A stretch of DNA of 64,000 bases from Aldrovandia affinis (lineage: Eukaryota > Chordata > Actinopteri > Notacanthiformes > Halosauridae). The first letter of the stretch is position 1; every line of letters starts with the position of its first letter. The notes under the pieces were generated by a model. That model saw only the letters and a list, made by a program, of their open reading frames with translations. It made no database searches and had not been told where the DNA came from. The position numbers were made by a program, and so were the translations under genes. Location of the stretch: the NCBI GenBank assembly GCA_029706075.1, contig JAINUG010000004.1:727547-791546 (forward strand), given 5' to 3'. Shown one piece after another: positions 1 to 12,018 of this stretch.

Positions 1-75
1 GCACTCCCGCCAGAGCCGACACTAGACGGGGGAATTGAACTATTTTAACCACTGGACCACGAGGCCCCCAGCTTG
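1..75 (-). repeat. tRNA-like SINE head (remnant)
   Basis: Read on the minus strand, this has an A-box-like TGGTCCAGTGGTTAA and a B-box-like GTTCAATTCC only a few bases apart. It therefore lacks the anticodon-arm spacing of a real tRNA. I take it as the decayed 5' head of a tRNA-derived SINE that continues beyond the window edge, not as a tRNA gene. Confidence 0.4.
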
Positions 76-1073
76 ACTATTTTAATCAGATTTTATATCT
101 TAATGGGATCTGCCAGTAAAATAAGAAAAGTACTGTACAATAAAATTATTCAAAATATCGAGGAGCAAGATTTTCATAATGAAATACTGCCCTCTGTCGG
201 GAAAGCTTGGCATGACGAAAATCTGACGAGTATTTGACTTGTGGATCACGACTGCCCTCCGGTGGTAGAAAATAAAAATAACAGGTACCGTAAAACGGAT
301 ATTATAAGAGCCGGAAGCCACATAGGACGATAGATGCGAATGTCGAACACCAAACGTCCAACAAAGACGAATATGGTAAATTAAATGTGTAATTTCTTCG
401 TAAAACATATGGAGGATTGTTGAACAATCCGGTATCTAATGTATGCAATTTATAAATATTCTACAAAGCATACTGGCGTAGTCTCTGGATATATGGCTCA
501 ATAACTTGATGCAAAAAACATTTTAATAAAATTAAGTAAAACCTAGATAGACTACATTTGTTACCCAAACCAAAACAAGTCACGGCGTAGAAAGGTGCCG
601 TTGTTTTCTGTCCTCCTGTACTTTGACTTTTGGACTATCACAGTATGGTTGCCAGGTTTTCAGCACTTTTTCCGGGCGTCAAATCAGAATTCAGAATGTA
701 GTTTGTCCGGTCTTTCAAGAAAACTTTTTGGGTTTAAAAATAAATATGTGATTTAAAAAATGCATTACTTTGTTTCTTTGTAATAAAATATATTTAAAAA
801 TAAGATACTCGTCTTACTTTACTCGTGTTTTCACTTGGCTGACTGCAACGACTTTACTTTTTCCATCGCCAAGGTTGCTCTCACGTTGGCAGGAAATACT
901 GTGAAGTGACATACTCCCCGGCCATTGGGCGGAATTTCCCACATCCCACGCCCGGTCATATAAAAGCACTGAACGATATCTTTTAACTAGATCCCAATGG
1001 ATATTACTGCTTGGGAAAATTTTGTTTTAACTATGGTGGTCAGTTAAAACTGAACGGCCAGAAACATTTCCCA
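76..1073. other. AT-rich intergenic stretch, nothing recognised
   Basis: I see no gene, splice-supported exon or clear repeat boundary here. The 102-codon minus-strand frame at 100-408 has no recognisable domain and looks like chance. Confidence 0.5.
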
Positions 1074-1250
1074 CATACAGTGCCCCTTTAAACGTCACAT
1101 TTGGTTGCCTTACGCCTGGAATTACAACATATTAAACCAGACTTTTTTCACCTTTATTTGCACATTTCACCTGACAACTTCCAAGTGGGGGAAAAAAATC
1201 TTAATTTCTGAACATTATTTAAACATTTAAATTTAAACAAGAACATTTGG
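1074..1250 (-). mobile_element. Tc1-like transposon end (relic)
   Basis: The sequence begins acagtgcccctttaaa and runs through 'cacctttatttgcacatttcacc' and 'acttccaagtggggg'. It is an inverted, diverged match to the Tc1-like end present in each IFITM unit, for example 22700-22850 and 30090-30230. The terminal 'acagtgcc' motif is typical of fish Tc1 inverted repeats. No transposase coding remains. Confidence 0.55.
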
Positions 1251-1259
1251 ATTGATAAA

Positions 1260-2290
1260 TTAGTCCATGAGCCAAGACCCGAAAATTCACCCACGGAGCT
1301 CAACTGGGTGGGCAAATTCTAGTTGTGTTTTTTGACTTACTATACATCTCTAGTTCACAGTTTGGCATGATAACCATTGCGGACTGGTAGCTTAGTGGTA
1401 GTTATCATGCGTTGAATATGTGGACCCCTATATTGTCACGCGCAAATTGTCGCGACAAATATATCAACAACTTTTGAACCTTATATTGTACAGAGACCTA
1501 TGAACTCAATTGTCAAAACTTCCATATAAGCTTAAATGGCCTTTTATTGCACAATTTTGCAAAGAAAGCAAAACAAAAACAAAAACATCTCGTAAATATC
1601 CCCAATTTTTTAAGTATGTGCTGAAAAACAACATGCTTCTAATGGCTATAGAAAACTGCCCAACATTCTAAGCTTTAATTTGAGTGGTAATATATGGTTG
1701 TAGCTCTAAAGATAAAGTCAGGAACCTGATTAACCCTTTGAGGAGTACGTTTTTTGAGAGTTCTAGTTCCAATTCATAGTGTTCTATTCTGGAATAGTCC
1801 ATTTTGCATTGATAAGCCTTTATGACGTCATCAATTAGAATTAATTAGAATTCTAGATTGCATTTTAGAATGATCACACATTTGTGACCATATGCCTCAA
1901 AGGGTTAAGGCTACGTCTATGATGCTGTGCGACTGTACAGGTTAAAATTGGGGATAACTCTTACAGTCAGACAGACTGAGGTGTGAATTGGTGGATACTA
2001 TAGTACCAGTCAGACAGACTGAGGTGGTGGTGTGTATTGATAGAGACCACACCAGGAACGTAAAGGAATAACAAATATATATTTAATGAAATAATGGACA
2101 AATACAAACTAAGCAAACAAAATGCATGTGCTTAGGGAGAGGGATCTTCCAGAACAATGGAGATTGGAGTCTTCGTTAGCGAGGGTCACACAAGTGTGAG
2201 GGGTCCCTCCTTAAGATCAGTCCTCTGTTTCAGAGTCAGTCAGGTCTGCCTCCGTGATCATCATGCCAAGGTCCTCCTCTTGGGGTTGAT
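1260..2290. other. Non-coding stretch with a short direct repeat
   Basis: No gene recognised. A 20-bp motif (cagtcagacagactgaggtg) occurs at 1964-1983 and again at 2007-2026, a 43-bp spacing. This could be an edge of the element that carries the ORF at 2293-3840. The rest looks like ordinary AT-rich DNA. Confidence 0.4.
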
Positions 2291-2292
2291 TG

Positions 2293-3840
2293 TCACATGT
2301 TTGCAACTTGCACAGGTTTGTACATTTCAAGTGTCTTAGTTTCACCTTGTGGCATTGGTCCGATGATTCTGGGCTGCACAGCAATGCCGTTTACCCGATG
2401 CGATGTGCCCTCTCCACTGGTTGTCTCCTCCAAGCGGTCTATGTTGTCCCAGGCTCGAGTGGTGAAGACTCCCTGGTAGATGTTGCTTGGCAATGCCACG
2501 CCCGTCTGGGATCGCTCCAGCTTTTGAAGGCACAGTGCGGTGTCAATTTCCTCCACCTGTGTGCATGAAACACCATGGCCCAGTCGATTCAGGATACGAA
2601 TCAGTTCTGTGTTCCCAGTCAGAGACTTGACCGCAAAGGGCAGCATGATGTGCTTTGGTGGTTTGGTCTTGCCACCAGTGACGGCAAACACAAGATCACT
2701 GCCTAGGGAGTTGGTGAGTCGTTCAACTCTTTCAGATGGCTGAGGAGAGGCAGTCTTCCCTGTCAGCAGGGTTTGCAGAAACTTGCTGACAGATTGTGGG
2801 ATGATGTCTTTGTCCTGTTCCACATCAGGCGGCCATGTTTGGTTGGTTTCATTCTGTTTTATTTAATTCCTCAGGAGTAAAGCAGCTTTGGCAACCAATT
2901 CGACTGACTGAGCTCTCATAGCATCCAACTCAACCTGGAGAGCATGTGTTCTCTTCACAAGGTCACTCTTGGAGAGACTGTCGCTGTACACTAGAAGTTT
3001 TCCGTTGTCATCAGGGCAGATGTGGATAGATTCTGCGAGCTCTTTTTCTAGTTTGCAATGAAGATTTTTCATGGATGAATAAGTGACTTTGCTGATGCCG
3101 TGACAGGACATTGATTCATCAAATCGCTGCTTGAGGGTTGCCATGGGCACTATGTCTTGGCAAGGGAGAAGTTGGCTCCTGATGTACGAGAAAAGTTCTT
3201 CATGAGCCTGTGTTTCTGCGGTTTTGTACAGATCATCAGCATTTTCTTCAGCATCAGCAAGTCCACTGCTTGCAGCTGGCTCCCCACGGGTGTATGAGCG
3301 ATAGCATGATCTGTGGTAGTGCCCTTCTGCTGCAACAAGCTCCCTGCTGGTGACAGCCAACATTCTGCCATCTAGCTTCTTGACAGCTGAATCTCGGATC
3401 CTACTGTCTGCCCGCAGCTCACAGCACTTGATCAGGTTCTCACGTGTCTTCTGACCTTTGATGTACTTGCTGGTTTTGTCACAGAATATATACTTCTCCT
3501 CAAGAACCCTCAACGTGCTTGGAGTAGTGCGTGCTGGTCTGGCTGAACTCCCTGCAGCTTGCAACTTTGGGACCTGGGTATCAAGCAGTTTCTTCATGGT
3601 GAAGATGCTCCTGCATTTCCTGTGGTACCAAACCCGAGGCCACTCCCCTTCGGGTGTTGTTCTTGCTAGGTCCATGAGGCCTGCATGGCTCCTTATCTCC
3701 GCCACCCTGACCAATGTCTTCCAGGAGTCCAAGTCTCTGAGTAACACCAGCCCAGAGGTGTCATCAGTGCAGTGGATGGTGCATTCTTCATGTTCCATGC
3801 GTTGCCTTTTGGTTGGAATTTCAGTGGTTTCAGCTGCCAT
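2293..3840 (-). pseudogene. Transposon-type Cys/His-rich protein, interrupted and truncated
   Basis: One minus-strand reading frame starts at ATG 3840 and runs about 325 codons to an in-frame TAA at 2863-2865. It then continues in the same frame through 2823 to a stop at 2293-2295. The first part has a lysine/arginine-rich start and two similar Cys/His clusters, WYHRKCRSIFTMKK and GHYHRSCYRSYT, which look like repeated metal-binding modules. The second part has a patch DNIDRLEETTSGEGTSHRVN that I associate with multi-copy 'uncharacterised' proteins of fish and invertebrates, probably mobile-element encoded. No catalytic domain is visible, so the frame is probably only the N-terminal portion of a longer protein. 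No terminal repeats were found. The function is not known to me. A host gene is less likely, because no introns are evident and the frame is broken. Confidence 0.5.
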
Positions 3841-4023
3841 TTCTACTGCAGTGATTTCAGGTCATCAGCTAACCCTAATGTTTATACCAAAAAACATTGA
3901 CTAAGTTATAAACTCTATGTGCGTTTGTAGTTAGCTAACAGTATGCAGCAATATTCTGGTTAACTTTAAAACACACGTGTATTAATACTTACACTGTACA
4001 GTGTTTAGCTGCTTGTGCTTATC
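3841..4023. other. Spacer before the IFITM array
   Basis: Short non-coding stretch upstream of the ORF at 3840 and outside the repeated IFITM unit, whose homology starts at the 'aataaacattctggcc' motif near 4024. No promoter element could be assigned with confidence. Confidence 0.4.
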
Positions 4024-4563
4024 AATAAACATTCTGGCCAATTCAAAGCCCCAATTGTCACCGGATAGATTAGCTGGAAGCTACAGTGTCGTCTCTGTCA
4101 AGTCGCCTGATACAAACCACGAAATGGAAAATTTGGAGTCTTGGAGCCGTCATGAGCTCCAGGAATGAGTCTTGCAGTTCGGAGAATACTTTAATCACAA
4201 AAGTTCCACTCCAGCTAATCAATTACACTCGGGTTGGTCACACTGTCATGTTGAGAAGATGTTGATTGGTCAACGTCAATTTCACAAAATACTATTGTGT
4301 AAAAATGTTAATATAGGACAGTAGTCAAACGTTGTGTGATGATACTTTATTCGCAAAAACGATCACATACATAGGTTATGCTTAGGCCAACGTGATCTGC
4401 AAACAGATATGAACGTCTACATTTCTACAGTTTATCAGTATAAAAACTGGTAACGAAAACAAGTGCGAGCAAACAAAATATACACATTGACAGTAGGCTA
4501 TAATAATACCTCAATATAAAAAGAAACAGATCGCTTTAAAGAAAAAAAGAGGCCAACCCCCAG

Positions 4564-6278
4564 TTAACCCCCATAGTATTTATACTGGGTGTCAGAGGAA
4601 GCCATCGAGCGGAGCACGGAAACGCCAACAGCCACCAGGATGATGAAGATGATCACGCACACCAAGAAGAGGCAGAGGGCCACGATGTTGAGGCAGCGCG
4701 CGGTGGATCCGTACTCTCGCGCCGCCTCAAAGTCGCCCACCACTTTCCGGTCTCTGGCCTGAGATAGAACACAGTTTCGTACTTACTTGCGCTCCAACAC
4801 ACCAAAAAAGTTACAACTAATCCAGTTTTATCGAAAATTGTATTATAAGAATGTGCGGATTAAATTCTGACCACTGAAATATCTCAATTTTTTAGCGTGA
4901 AAAGTGTTTTATTTTAATACTTTAATCGCAACCATTTTAAATGTGCATGCCAATGTGGTTGCGTAAAGCTATTGTTACCGAAGCTATAAAGCACTACAGC
5001 AGTGTTCACTCGTGCCCTAGGGGAGCTGCAGGTTTTTGTTTTCATTTTAAAACCAGCAACCAATTTAGACCGAGGAAATGGGTGATGAGAGTTCATTTAT
5101 CATGGAAAGCTTTTTTTTTCATTTAAAAACGGGGTGACAACAGATCAGATTTTGCTTAAACCATGTTTTCACTTTTGAGGTGAAATTACCAAAACTATTG
5201 CATCTCTTAATATGAGTTGGTAGGGAATTCCAATGTTTAGAGGCTTTTTATAGAAAATTCCGATTCACGAAATGTAATGCATTTGGATATAGTGCAATCT
5301 CTGGAAATGGCTAGAAAATCTGTTGGAACAGTCAGGTCTAACTTTATAAATTAATTTAGAGGCGGGGTTACAAAGCTGTGAACAATTTTAAACACAAGAC
5401 ATACATCAGAATAAAACCCAGTTATCCAAACTCAATATGATACATTTATTTAGTATCTTGCTATGGTGGTATTGAGTAGGTTTTGATCTTCTTGCAGTTT
5501 AATATATATATATAATAATATATATTATTATATAGTCAGTTAGGCGCGAGAGTTAGTTTCTCTAGCTTGAGCCCAATTTGTTATTCTGTAGGTTATGCCA
5601 GGTGAGAAAAAATCATAGCGTGCATATAAACTTTGGCTGCTTCAGTTGAAAGGCTGTCTAATGCAGCTTAAATTTGACAAGTTAAACTTTTAACTTTTAT
5701 TTGCACTTTCTTTAGGTTTTTTCTTTAGTTAGTTCGATTTGAGTCGAGTCGAAATGCTGACTTTCCCCCCTTAATATAGATGTCAGGGGAAATTAAAGTA
5801 AAATATTGAAATAATCAGGACGGGATCCGGTTGCGTTAGTGCTGGGTAACAACGAAAACCTGCAAAACCGGCTCTCCAAGAGCAAGAGTGAATACCACTA
5901 ACTAGTGCAAGAATTGAATCAATGCCGACAATAAAATTAATGCCAGCAAAAGTTTTCAATGCGTGCGTAACGGCGTAACAGTTTCAGGCATCGAGGAGAA
6001 AAACTACTTGGGGGGTTAAGAACAAATAAACAGCTTTAAAGACGGGATCCGGTCGCGCTCACCTTAATTGAGAAGTACAGAGCCGCAAAGCCCAGGCAAA
6101 ACGTGTTCATGTACAAAAAGCTGCACAGGGACCAGATGACGTGGTCCCGAGGCAGCGGGACCAGTGGCGCAGTCATCCGGACTTGGTTAGCCATCGCAAT
6201 CTCCCGAGGATCCTTCATTCCCTCATCGGCGTTGGGTTGCATTGGTAAAAGTTCTGGTTGGTATTGTACGTTCTCCAT
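4564..6278 (-). CDS. IFITM-like (CD225) protein, copy 1
   Basis: Interferon-induced transmembrane protein family: small endosomal or plasma-membrane proteins that in vertebrates hinder fusion of enveloped viruses. There are two exons. Exon 1 is 6063-6278 (72 codons, donor AAG|GTGAGC) and exon 2 is 4758-4564 (acceptor CTATCTCAG|GCC, 64 codons plus TAA), giving 136 residues, normal for the family. The CD225 core starts at [12 protein letters not shown] and covers the first intramembrane helix with juxtamembrane cysteines (SLC, FCLGF), which are palmitoylation sites in known IFITMs. Then comes the basic loop [20 protein letters not shown], and [10 protein letters not shown] leads into the second hydrophobic helix. 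The N-terminus carries QYQPEL, not a clear YxxPhi endocytic signal. The start is the only Met upstream of the domain. The exon/intron plan matches vertebrate IFITM genes. The exact orthologue among IFITM1/2/3/5 cannot be set. Confidence 0.88.
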
Positions 6279-6565
6279 CTTAAGGTAATGAATGCCCTTT
6301 TAAACTGGTTGCAAATTTTCGTGCGTGGGTCTGCTCGCAGCACAGTTTCCAATTCAAAGAAAGTGAACACAGTTTGCCTGCCACGATGATTTTCGCACAC
6401 AATCTGACAAAAGTTGCTTCACCGGAGACTAGGGTCATTGTTCGCGGGAGCGTGGCGGGTTTGAACAAACAAGGAGTCGTTTCCCCTCCTCCAGTCTTCA
6501 TAACTTTCTATATCCAAGCAAAGAGAGCAGATGTGTTGCCAACTACGTAGGCGTATAAAACTTTA

Positions 6566-6577
6566 AGTTTCCTTTTA
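6566..6577 (-). promoter_or_regulatory. ISRE-like element, IFITM copy 1 promoter
   Basis: On the minus strand the sequence reads TAAAAGGAAACT, one mismatch from the interferon-stimulated response element GAAANNGAAACT. It lies about 290 bp upstream of the ATG of copy 1. A TATA-like GGATATAGAAAG sits between them near 6510-6521. The element is inferred from sequence and position only; interferon induction is known for the family. Confidence 0.5.
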
Positions 6578-6723
6578 ACGGTTGGGCTCACTTTATTTAC
6601 CGTTTTAACCGTTACTTTGCTGGTTCCTTGTCCACGCGTCTTCGGCGCTGAGCTTGGAGCCACGTGTGCCATATAAACTTAGTTTAAATTTGTTCTGTTC
6701 ATAAGGTTATTATAACTCATTAC

Positions 6724-9373
6724 ATTTCAAAGGTTGATGGTGCGGATGTTTGGCGCACAGCATTTCCAGTCACTGTTACTTTATTTGGATGATGTCATAG
6801 TCTTCTCTTCCTCCGTAGATCAGCATGTGGAGCGTCTCGAAGCCGTGCTGGCTCGATTGCAACAAGAGGGTCTCAAGGCAAAGCTAGAGAAGTGCGACTT
6901 CTTCAAAGAGGAGGTAAACTATCTTGGGCACGTTATCTCCAGCCAGGGTGTCTCCACGGACCCTAGCAAAATTGAAGCGGTCTCCAACTGGGCATGTCCA
7001 AAGCATGTATCTGAGCTTCGATCATTCTTGGGGTTTGCCAGCTATTATAGGCGTTTTGTAGAGGGGTTTGCAAAGCTTGCTGCCCCCCTTCATCGCCTGG
7101 TAGCAGAGCTGACCGGAACAAAAACCAGGAGGGGAGTTGGAAAGCAGTTAGTGGATTTCTGGACAGAAGAGTGTGAGAAGGGCTTTCAAGACCTGAAGGC
7201 AAGGTTAGTGGCAGCACCTGTATTGGCTTATGCTGACTTCTCTCTCCCCTTCATCCTAGAGATTGATGCTAGTCACAATGGTCTAGGAGCAGTTCTTTCA
7301 CAGGAGCAGGGTGGCAAGGTAAGGCCAATAGCCTATGCGAGCCGCGGTCTCCGGCCAGCCGAGAGAAACATGAATAACTATAGCTCTATGAAACTGGAAT
7401 TCCTTGGTCTTAAGTGGGCTATGACGGAGAAGTTTCGGGAATATCTGCTTGGCTAGAAGTGCACGGTGTTCACTGATAACAACCCGCTCAGCCACCTGAA
7501 CACTGCCAAGCTGGGGGCAACCGAGCAGCGCTGGGTTGCTCAGCTGGCAGCCTTTGAATACATCCTGAGGTATCGACCCGGCCGCTCCAATGGAAATGCA
7601 GACGCCCTCTCCAGGAAATATCTACCTGAAGACCCCTCTGCTGCCTGGGACAGTGCTGTGCCTGGAACCCCTCTCCCCGAAACCTTCCGACAGACCACTC
7701 ATGGGAGACCCAAGCAGGTAATGCAAGCATCTATATCTGCCCTACCCACCCATTCCACTTCTGACCTAATTGCCTTGCAAGTAGCAGATCCCACCATAAG
7801 CACTTTTGTGAAGTTCTGGCCGACAGAGAGGGCCCCTGGGCCAGGCGAACGGCAATTACTCTCCAAATCAGTGCTGGAATTGCTGCGACAGTGGGACCAT
7901 GTGGTCAAAGAGGAGGGCCTCTTGTATCGTTGCATCTTGCGGCCAGACGGTGGAGAAGAGATCCGCCAGCTGATCCTGCCAGCATCTTTGAAGGAAGAAG
8001 TCTTGCGCCAGTTGCATAATGATCATGGACACCAAGGTATCGAACGTACCACAGAATTGATCAGACAGAGGTGCTATTAGCCAGGCATGCACCATGACAT
8101 CAAGCAGTGGTGTCAGGAATGTGAGAGGTGCTCCCTAGCAAAAGCTACTCAGCCCCAGGTTCGGATCTTTATGGGTCACCTATTAGCCTCAAGGCCCAAT
8201 CAAATATTAGCGATTGATTGTACTTTTTTAGAGCCTTCTAGTGATGGTAGGGAGCAAGTGTTAATTATGACTGACGTGTTCTCTAAATTCACTCAGGCGG
8301 TTGCAACCCGGGACCAGCGGGCCTCAACTGTGGCGAAGGTTCTGGTAGAGGAATGGTTCTATCGTTATGGAGTTCCAACGCGTATCCATTCCGATCAAGG
8401 TCGAAACTTTGAAAGTGCCCTCATCCAGCAACTATGTGCTATGTACGGGGTTTGCAAAACACGCACCACCCCATACCATCCACAAGGGAATGGTCAGTGT
8501 GAGCGATTTAATTGCACCCTGCATGACCTACGGCGTACCTTGCCACTGACCCAAAAGAGAGAATGGACAAAATATCTTCCCCAGGTTACCTTATCCTACA
8601 ACACCACCATCCACCAGTCAACAGGTGAGTCCCCGTACCTGCTGATGTTCAGTCAAGAACCCCAACTGCCTATTGACTTCCTCCTAGGTCGAGTTGGGGA
8701 ACCCACCGAAGGTCGGGTGGACCACTGGGTTCAGGAACACCAGAGACGACTTCAAACTGCTTTTGATGGGGCCCGAGTGCGGTTGAAGGTTGCAGCCGAA
8801 AGCAGAAAAGAACGACAGGATCAGCTGGTAAGGGGTGTGGACCTAAAAGAAGATCAGCTTGTGTATCTACGGGACCACAGTGTGAGGGGCAGGAATAAAA
8901 TTCAAGACCTCTGGAGTTCTACGGTACACAAGATCCTGAAGGCACCCCAACAAGGCGGTCCAGTGTACACGATTGCACCAGTTGATGCCCTGGAACAAGT
9001 AAAACATGTACACCGAACGATGCTGAAAGCTGTCCCAGGAAACCTGACTGCTAGCTCTGTTCGCCATGCTGAGGTGGTAGAGCCAGACATGCCACCTGCA
9101 GGAGCCATGAGAGAAGAAGATGACCTGGAGGATGAGGACCTCTGTGTCCTCACCGAGTTGCCAACAGGAGCCCAGCCTGTGCCCTCACCACCTAATCACT
9201 CGGCTGTCATACTGCCCATCAACATTGCTTCCCCACCGATACAGCCCAGTAATTTATCTGCATCCCCGACAGCCTCTCCCAAAGACGGACCCAGGGCCAC
9301 TGCGAAGAACTACCTGTACCAACGCAGGCAAACACGGCAATATCCACCATCTACCAGAGACGGCAGGGAGTAG
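6724..9373 (+). pseudogene. Ty3/gypsy pol fragment (RT-RNase H-integrase), 5'-truncated, two stops
   Basis: Pol polyprotein of a Ty3/gypsy retrotransposon. Homology starts inside the reverse transcriptase just before the catalytic YLDD (about 6782); gag, protease and the 5' LTR are absent. The RNase H region shows EIDASHNGLGAVLSQE and TDNNPL. The integrase shows an HHCC zinc motif (about 8014-8136) and then the DDE core: AIDCTF near 8205, HSDQGRNFES near 8390, and the Glu after PYHPQGNGQC near 8500. A long proline-rich tail follows. One frame covers all of this but is interrupted by TAG at 7454-7456 and TAG at 8078-8080. The left junction falls inside the IFITM promoter spacer ('aactcatta'). 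The element is dead in this copy. Confidence 0.85.
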
Positions 9374-11054
9374 GGTAAGAGGGGCTACGAACTCCCAGGT
9401 ATGTGGTTCTGGTAGTATGGTTACAGTTACCTTTAGACCCTGTAGCTAGTCAAGTTTTATCGTCGGGACGTCGATACAAAAGCTGGGGGTAGATTGTAAC
9501 AGTGTTCAGCACTTGTAATCCTTAAGCACCGCCCCTTGTATGACGTAAAGTACTTCCTGGTCAGGTAAGCCATTTAGGTTGATTTACGCGTGTATATAAA
9601 GACCATGAAAACGCGCCCTAATCAAGCTAGTTTCCTGGTTCCCGTTCTGCCCCATGGTTTCAGATCTTGTTATACTCGTGAGGTATGTTTACGTTTACCA
9701 GACTTCACTTCGCTTGCTGCTAAGTATATTTAATACATGAATGTATTTGTAACATGGCAATGTTGGCAATGGGAATTCGTAGGTCGCGCAGTTATTGCAG
9801 TACTTAACGTCGACAGGACGAGACTCTACATTGACCGAGGTAATGATATCTTGCTGTTTTATTTAGCGGTACAAGTAGGAGTGCACATTGACTCTGAGGT
9901 ATGTGTTTTAATTATGTTATTAAAGTGTGTTCACGGTAACTGTAGGAACTTCGTTCCGAGGTAATGTATTTTAATGTTAGCATTGTCCGATGTTTAGCAT
10001 GTAATAATGGGCTTTATTTCTGTTTCTAGGCTCACCTAGCTGCTGTTTTGCCTAGATTAGTGTTTGCACCTTCCCCTTTTTGTGGTTACAACATGTCCTG
10101 GTGTAACTTTAATGTTCCTAATGACGTTGTGGGAACTGCGTGACGTTGGTTTGGTGTATGCTTTTGAATGCGAAACTGTCATTGCAGTTTGAGACACTTA
10201 TCTTTAAACCATTACTAGTTGGTATGACTCATCGAGTGCTACCTAGTTATCACTACCGTAGCCTTTCTCAGCATAGACTGATTTGAGTTTCACCTTATTA
10301 GTTTGTTTTTCTGCACTAGTGCAGTTCGCATGTCTTTTGTTTATTTTGATGAAGCCAACTGTCTCAGTGCATATTACATTTTAGCCCTACATGCATATGA
10401 AACATTGTGTAACTTTTAGTGACCTGCCCGAAGAGCCGAGCGTCCAGACTAGTGGGGGTGGTTATAGAACAGGGGGCCCCCTTCCCCTTCACTTCACTGC
10501 ATGTCCTTTTGTGATATTTACCCTTAACACTGTCTTCCACCTTTTCTTCACAGAGTGCAGTGTGTGCGTGGTATGTGCACGTGTGTGCGTGAGTCACCAG
10601 AGCACAAGCATGATTGGTGTGTACCTGGAATAGCCCCTGGTAGTAAGTATACCTCCCCCTAGTCAGGCCGTCTCGCTCCTTCCTTTATATGGTGCCTTCG
10701 GCAGCTGGTTTCTGCTTAGATTTTAGGACAAATCTTAATCTGGAATTGCCCTGGTTGTATTTGCTCTCTCGGCCTTGCTAACCGCTAATTGTTTAATAAA
10801 TTCATACCCCCTTTTTCATAATCTGCATCGTTCCCGCCTCTGATTCATTACCCTTTCTTTGCAGGTCCTTGAAATTATAAATAAAATTGAATATATTTCA
10901 CTTTGAACTCATGTCTCTGCTCCATTCATTTAGTTGAATAGACCTATTGGGGAAACCTCCGCTTTACCATTAGTGTTAAAAATATTTATTTGGGCGCAAT
11001 TCCCATCGTGGCGTAGTCCGGCATAGCTATTGGTTCTGACTGTACTACTTGGTC
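9374..11054 (+). mobile_element. Polypurine tract and 3' LTR of gypsy 1 (right end unresolved)
   Basis: After the pol stop, a purine run (aaaagctgggggtagat, about 9478-9494) directly precedes TGTAACAG at 9495, the expected start of a 3' LTR. A TATA-like tgtatataaag lies near 9592. AATAAA-type signals occur near 10795 and 10880. The right boundary cannot be fixed because the 5' LTR is missing: a candidate ending GGTTACA occurs near 10088, while another possible end lies where gypsy 2 begins near 11055. Four 'gaggta(a)tg' motifs recur between 9680 and 9965. No host gene was seen in this stretch. Confidence 0.5.
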
Positions 11055-11535
11055 ACACATACATACATCACATATATGCTACATGTTGTTAGCCGCTATA
11101 GTAAAAGCAATAACGTCATTTCCACAACCAACGCGGTTTAATGACAGAGCGTGTTTCCCGATAATAAAACAAATTAGCCGTCAATAAAAACAAAGCAAAG
11201 CACAACGGCACTTTGCCAGCTATACAATACCGTTACCTTGCGAATTATAATGTTATGAACGTTTATATTAACTTTTATAACTATAAATGACAAGAGCCCT
11301 GGCGGACTACTTACTTCTCTCCAGAGAGCGCCAAGCAATCTGAAGAGAATCCCGCGCGATGCGCACTGATGACTCATCAAAGCTCAAAGGGTATTTTTTA
11401 TAAAATATATTATTAAACTCCAAAAACAGTTCACATTTGCTTATAAAACGTAAACAAATGAGCGAAAATATAATAAACATGAAATAATGAGGGATTTCTG
11501 GTGAAATTCACAGTGTTATTTATACACCTGTTACA
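11055..11535 (-). repeat. Truncated 3' LTR of gypsy 2
   Basis: It matches 21260-21728 almost base for base, ending in ...cacctgttaca. About 250 bp of the outer LTR (the part equivalent to 18146-18364 and 21239-21260) is missing. Just inside, the minus strand reads AGGAGGGGTGAA next to TGTAAC, a good polypurine tract (11536-11550). Differences from the other LTR are scattered single bases, so the element is fairly young. Confidence 0.85.
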
Positions 11536-11550
11536 TTCACCCCTCCTGAA

Positions 11551-12018
11551 TTTCACCAAAATCATCCTACACAAAAGTTTCACTTCAACACCAAATGTTT
11601 ATAAAGACACTATTCACTTCTGCCCACCTGGACCACTTCACCCAAACATTTAAGTTCAGTTAAAAAAACTATCCGTAAAACAGATTAAAAGGTATTAGGA
11701 AGGTTAATCAGGCCTCTCTAACCTTTTTAGAACAGAGGTGCAGCCTACACCCCATTACACTCGGTCCCTGGCACTTATGCTCGACGTAGTGTCCCAAAAA
11801 CACAAAACAAAAAAACTGAAATACAGTGACCTTAAAGCATTCTATGCTACAGATTGAGCCTTGCACAGTGGTAATGAACCCCATGTGATGGGTCTCTGCA
11901 CCATGGTTTCTATGAGTCTGTTTACTGACTTGATTACTCTCCCTGCTCTCGTGACTACTCTACCTCAAACCTTAACATCATGGTCATGTCTGGGTAAGTC
12001 TGACTGTGGTCGGTCATG
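11551..12018. other. Gypsy 2 3' untranslated region
   Basis: Sequence between the polypurine tract and the pol stop. No open frame of interest and no envelope gene are visible, so the element has the plain gag-pol layout. Confidence 0.5.

Noticed and set aside
4914..5126. Sixty-codon frames repeated in each IFITM intron
   Set aside because: They recur because the intron is duplicated with the unit; they have no start context or domain and lie between the two IFITM exons.
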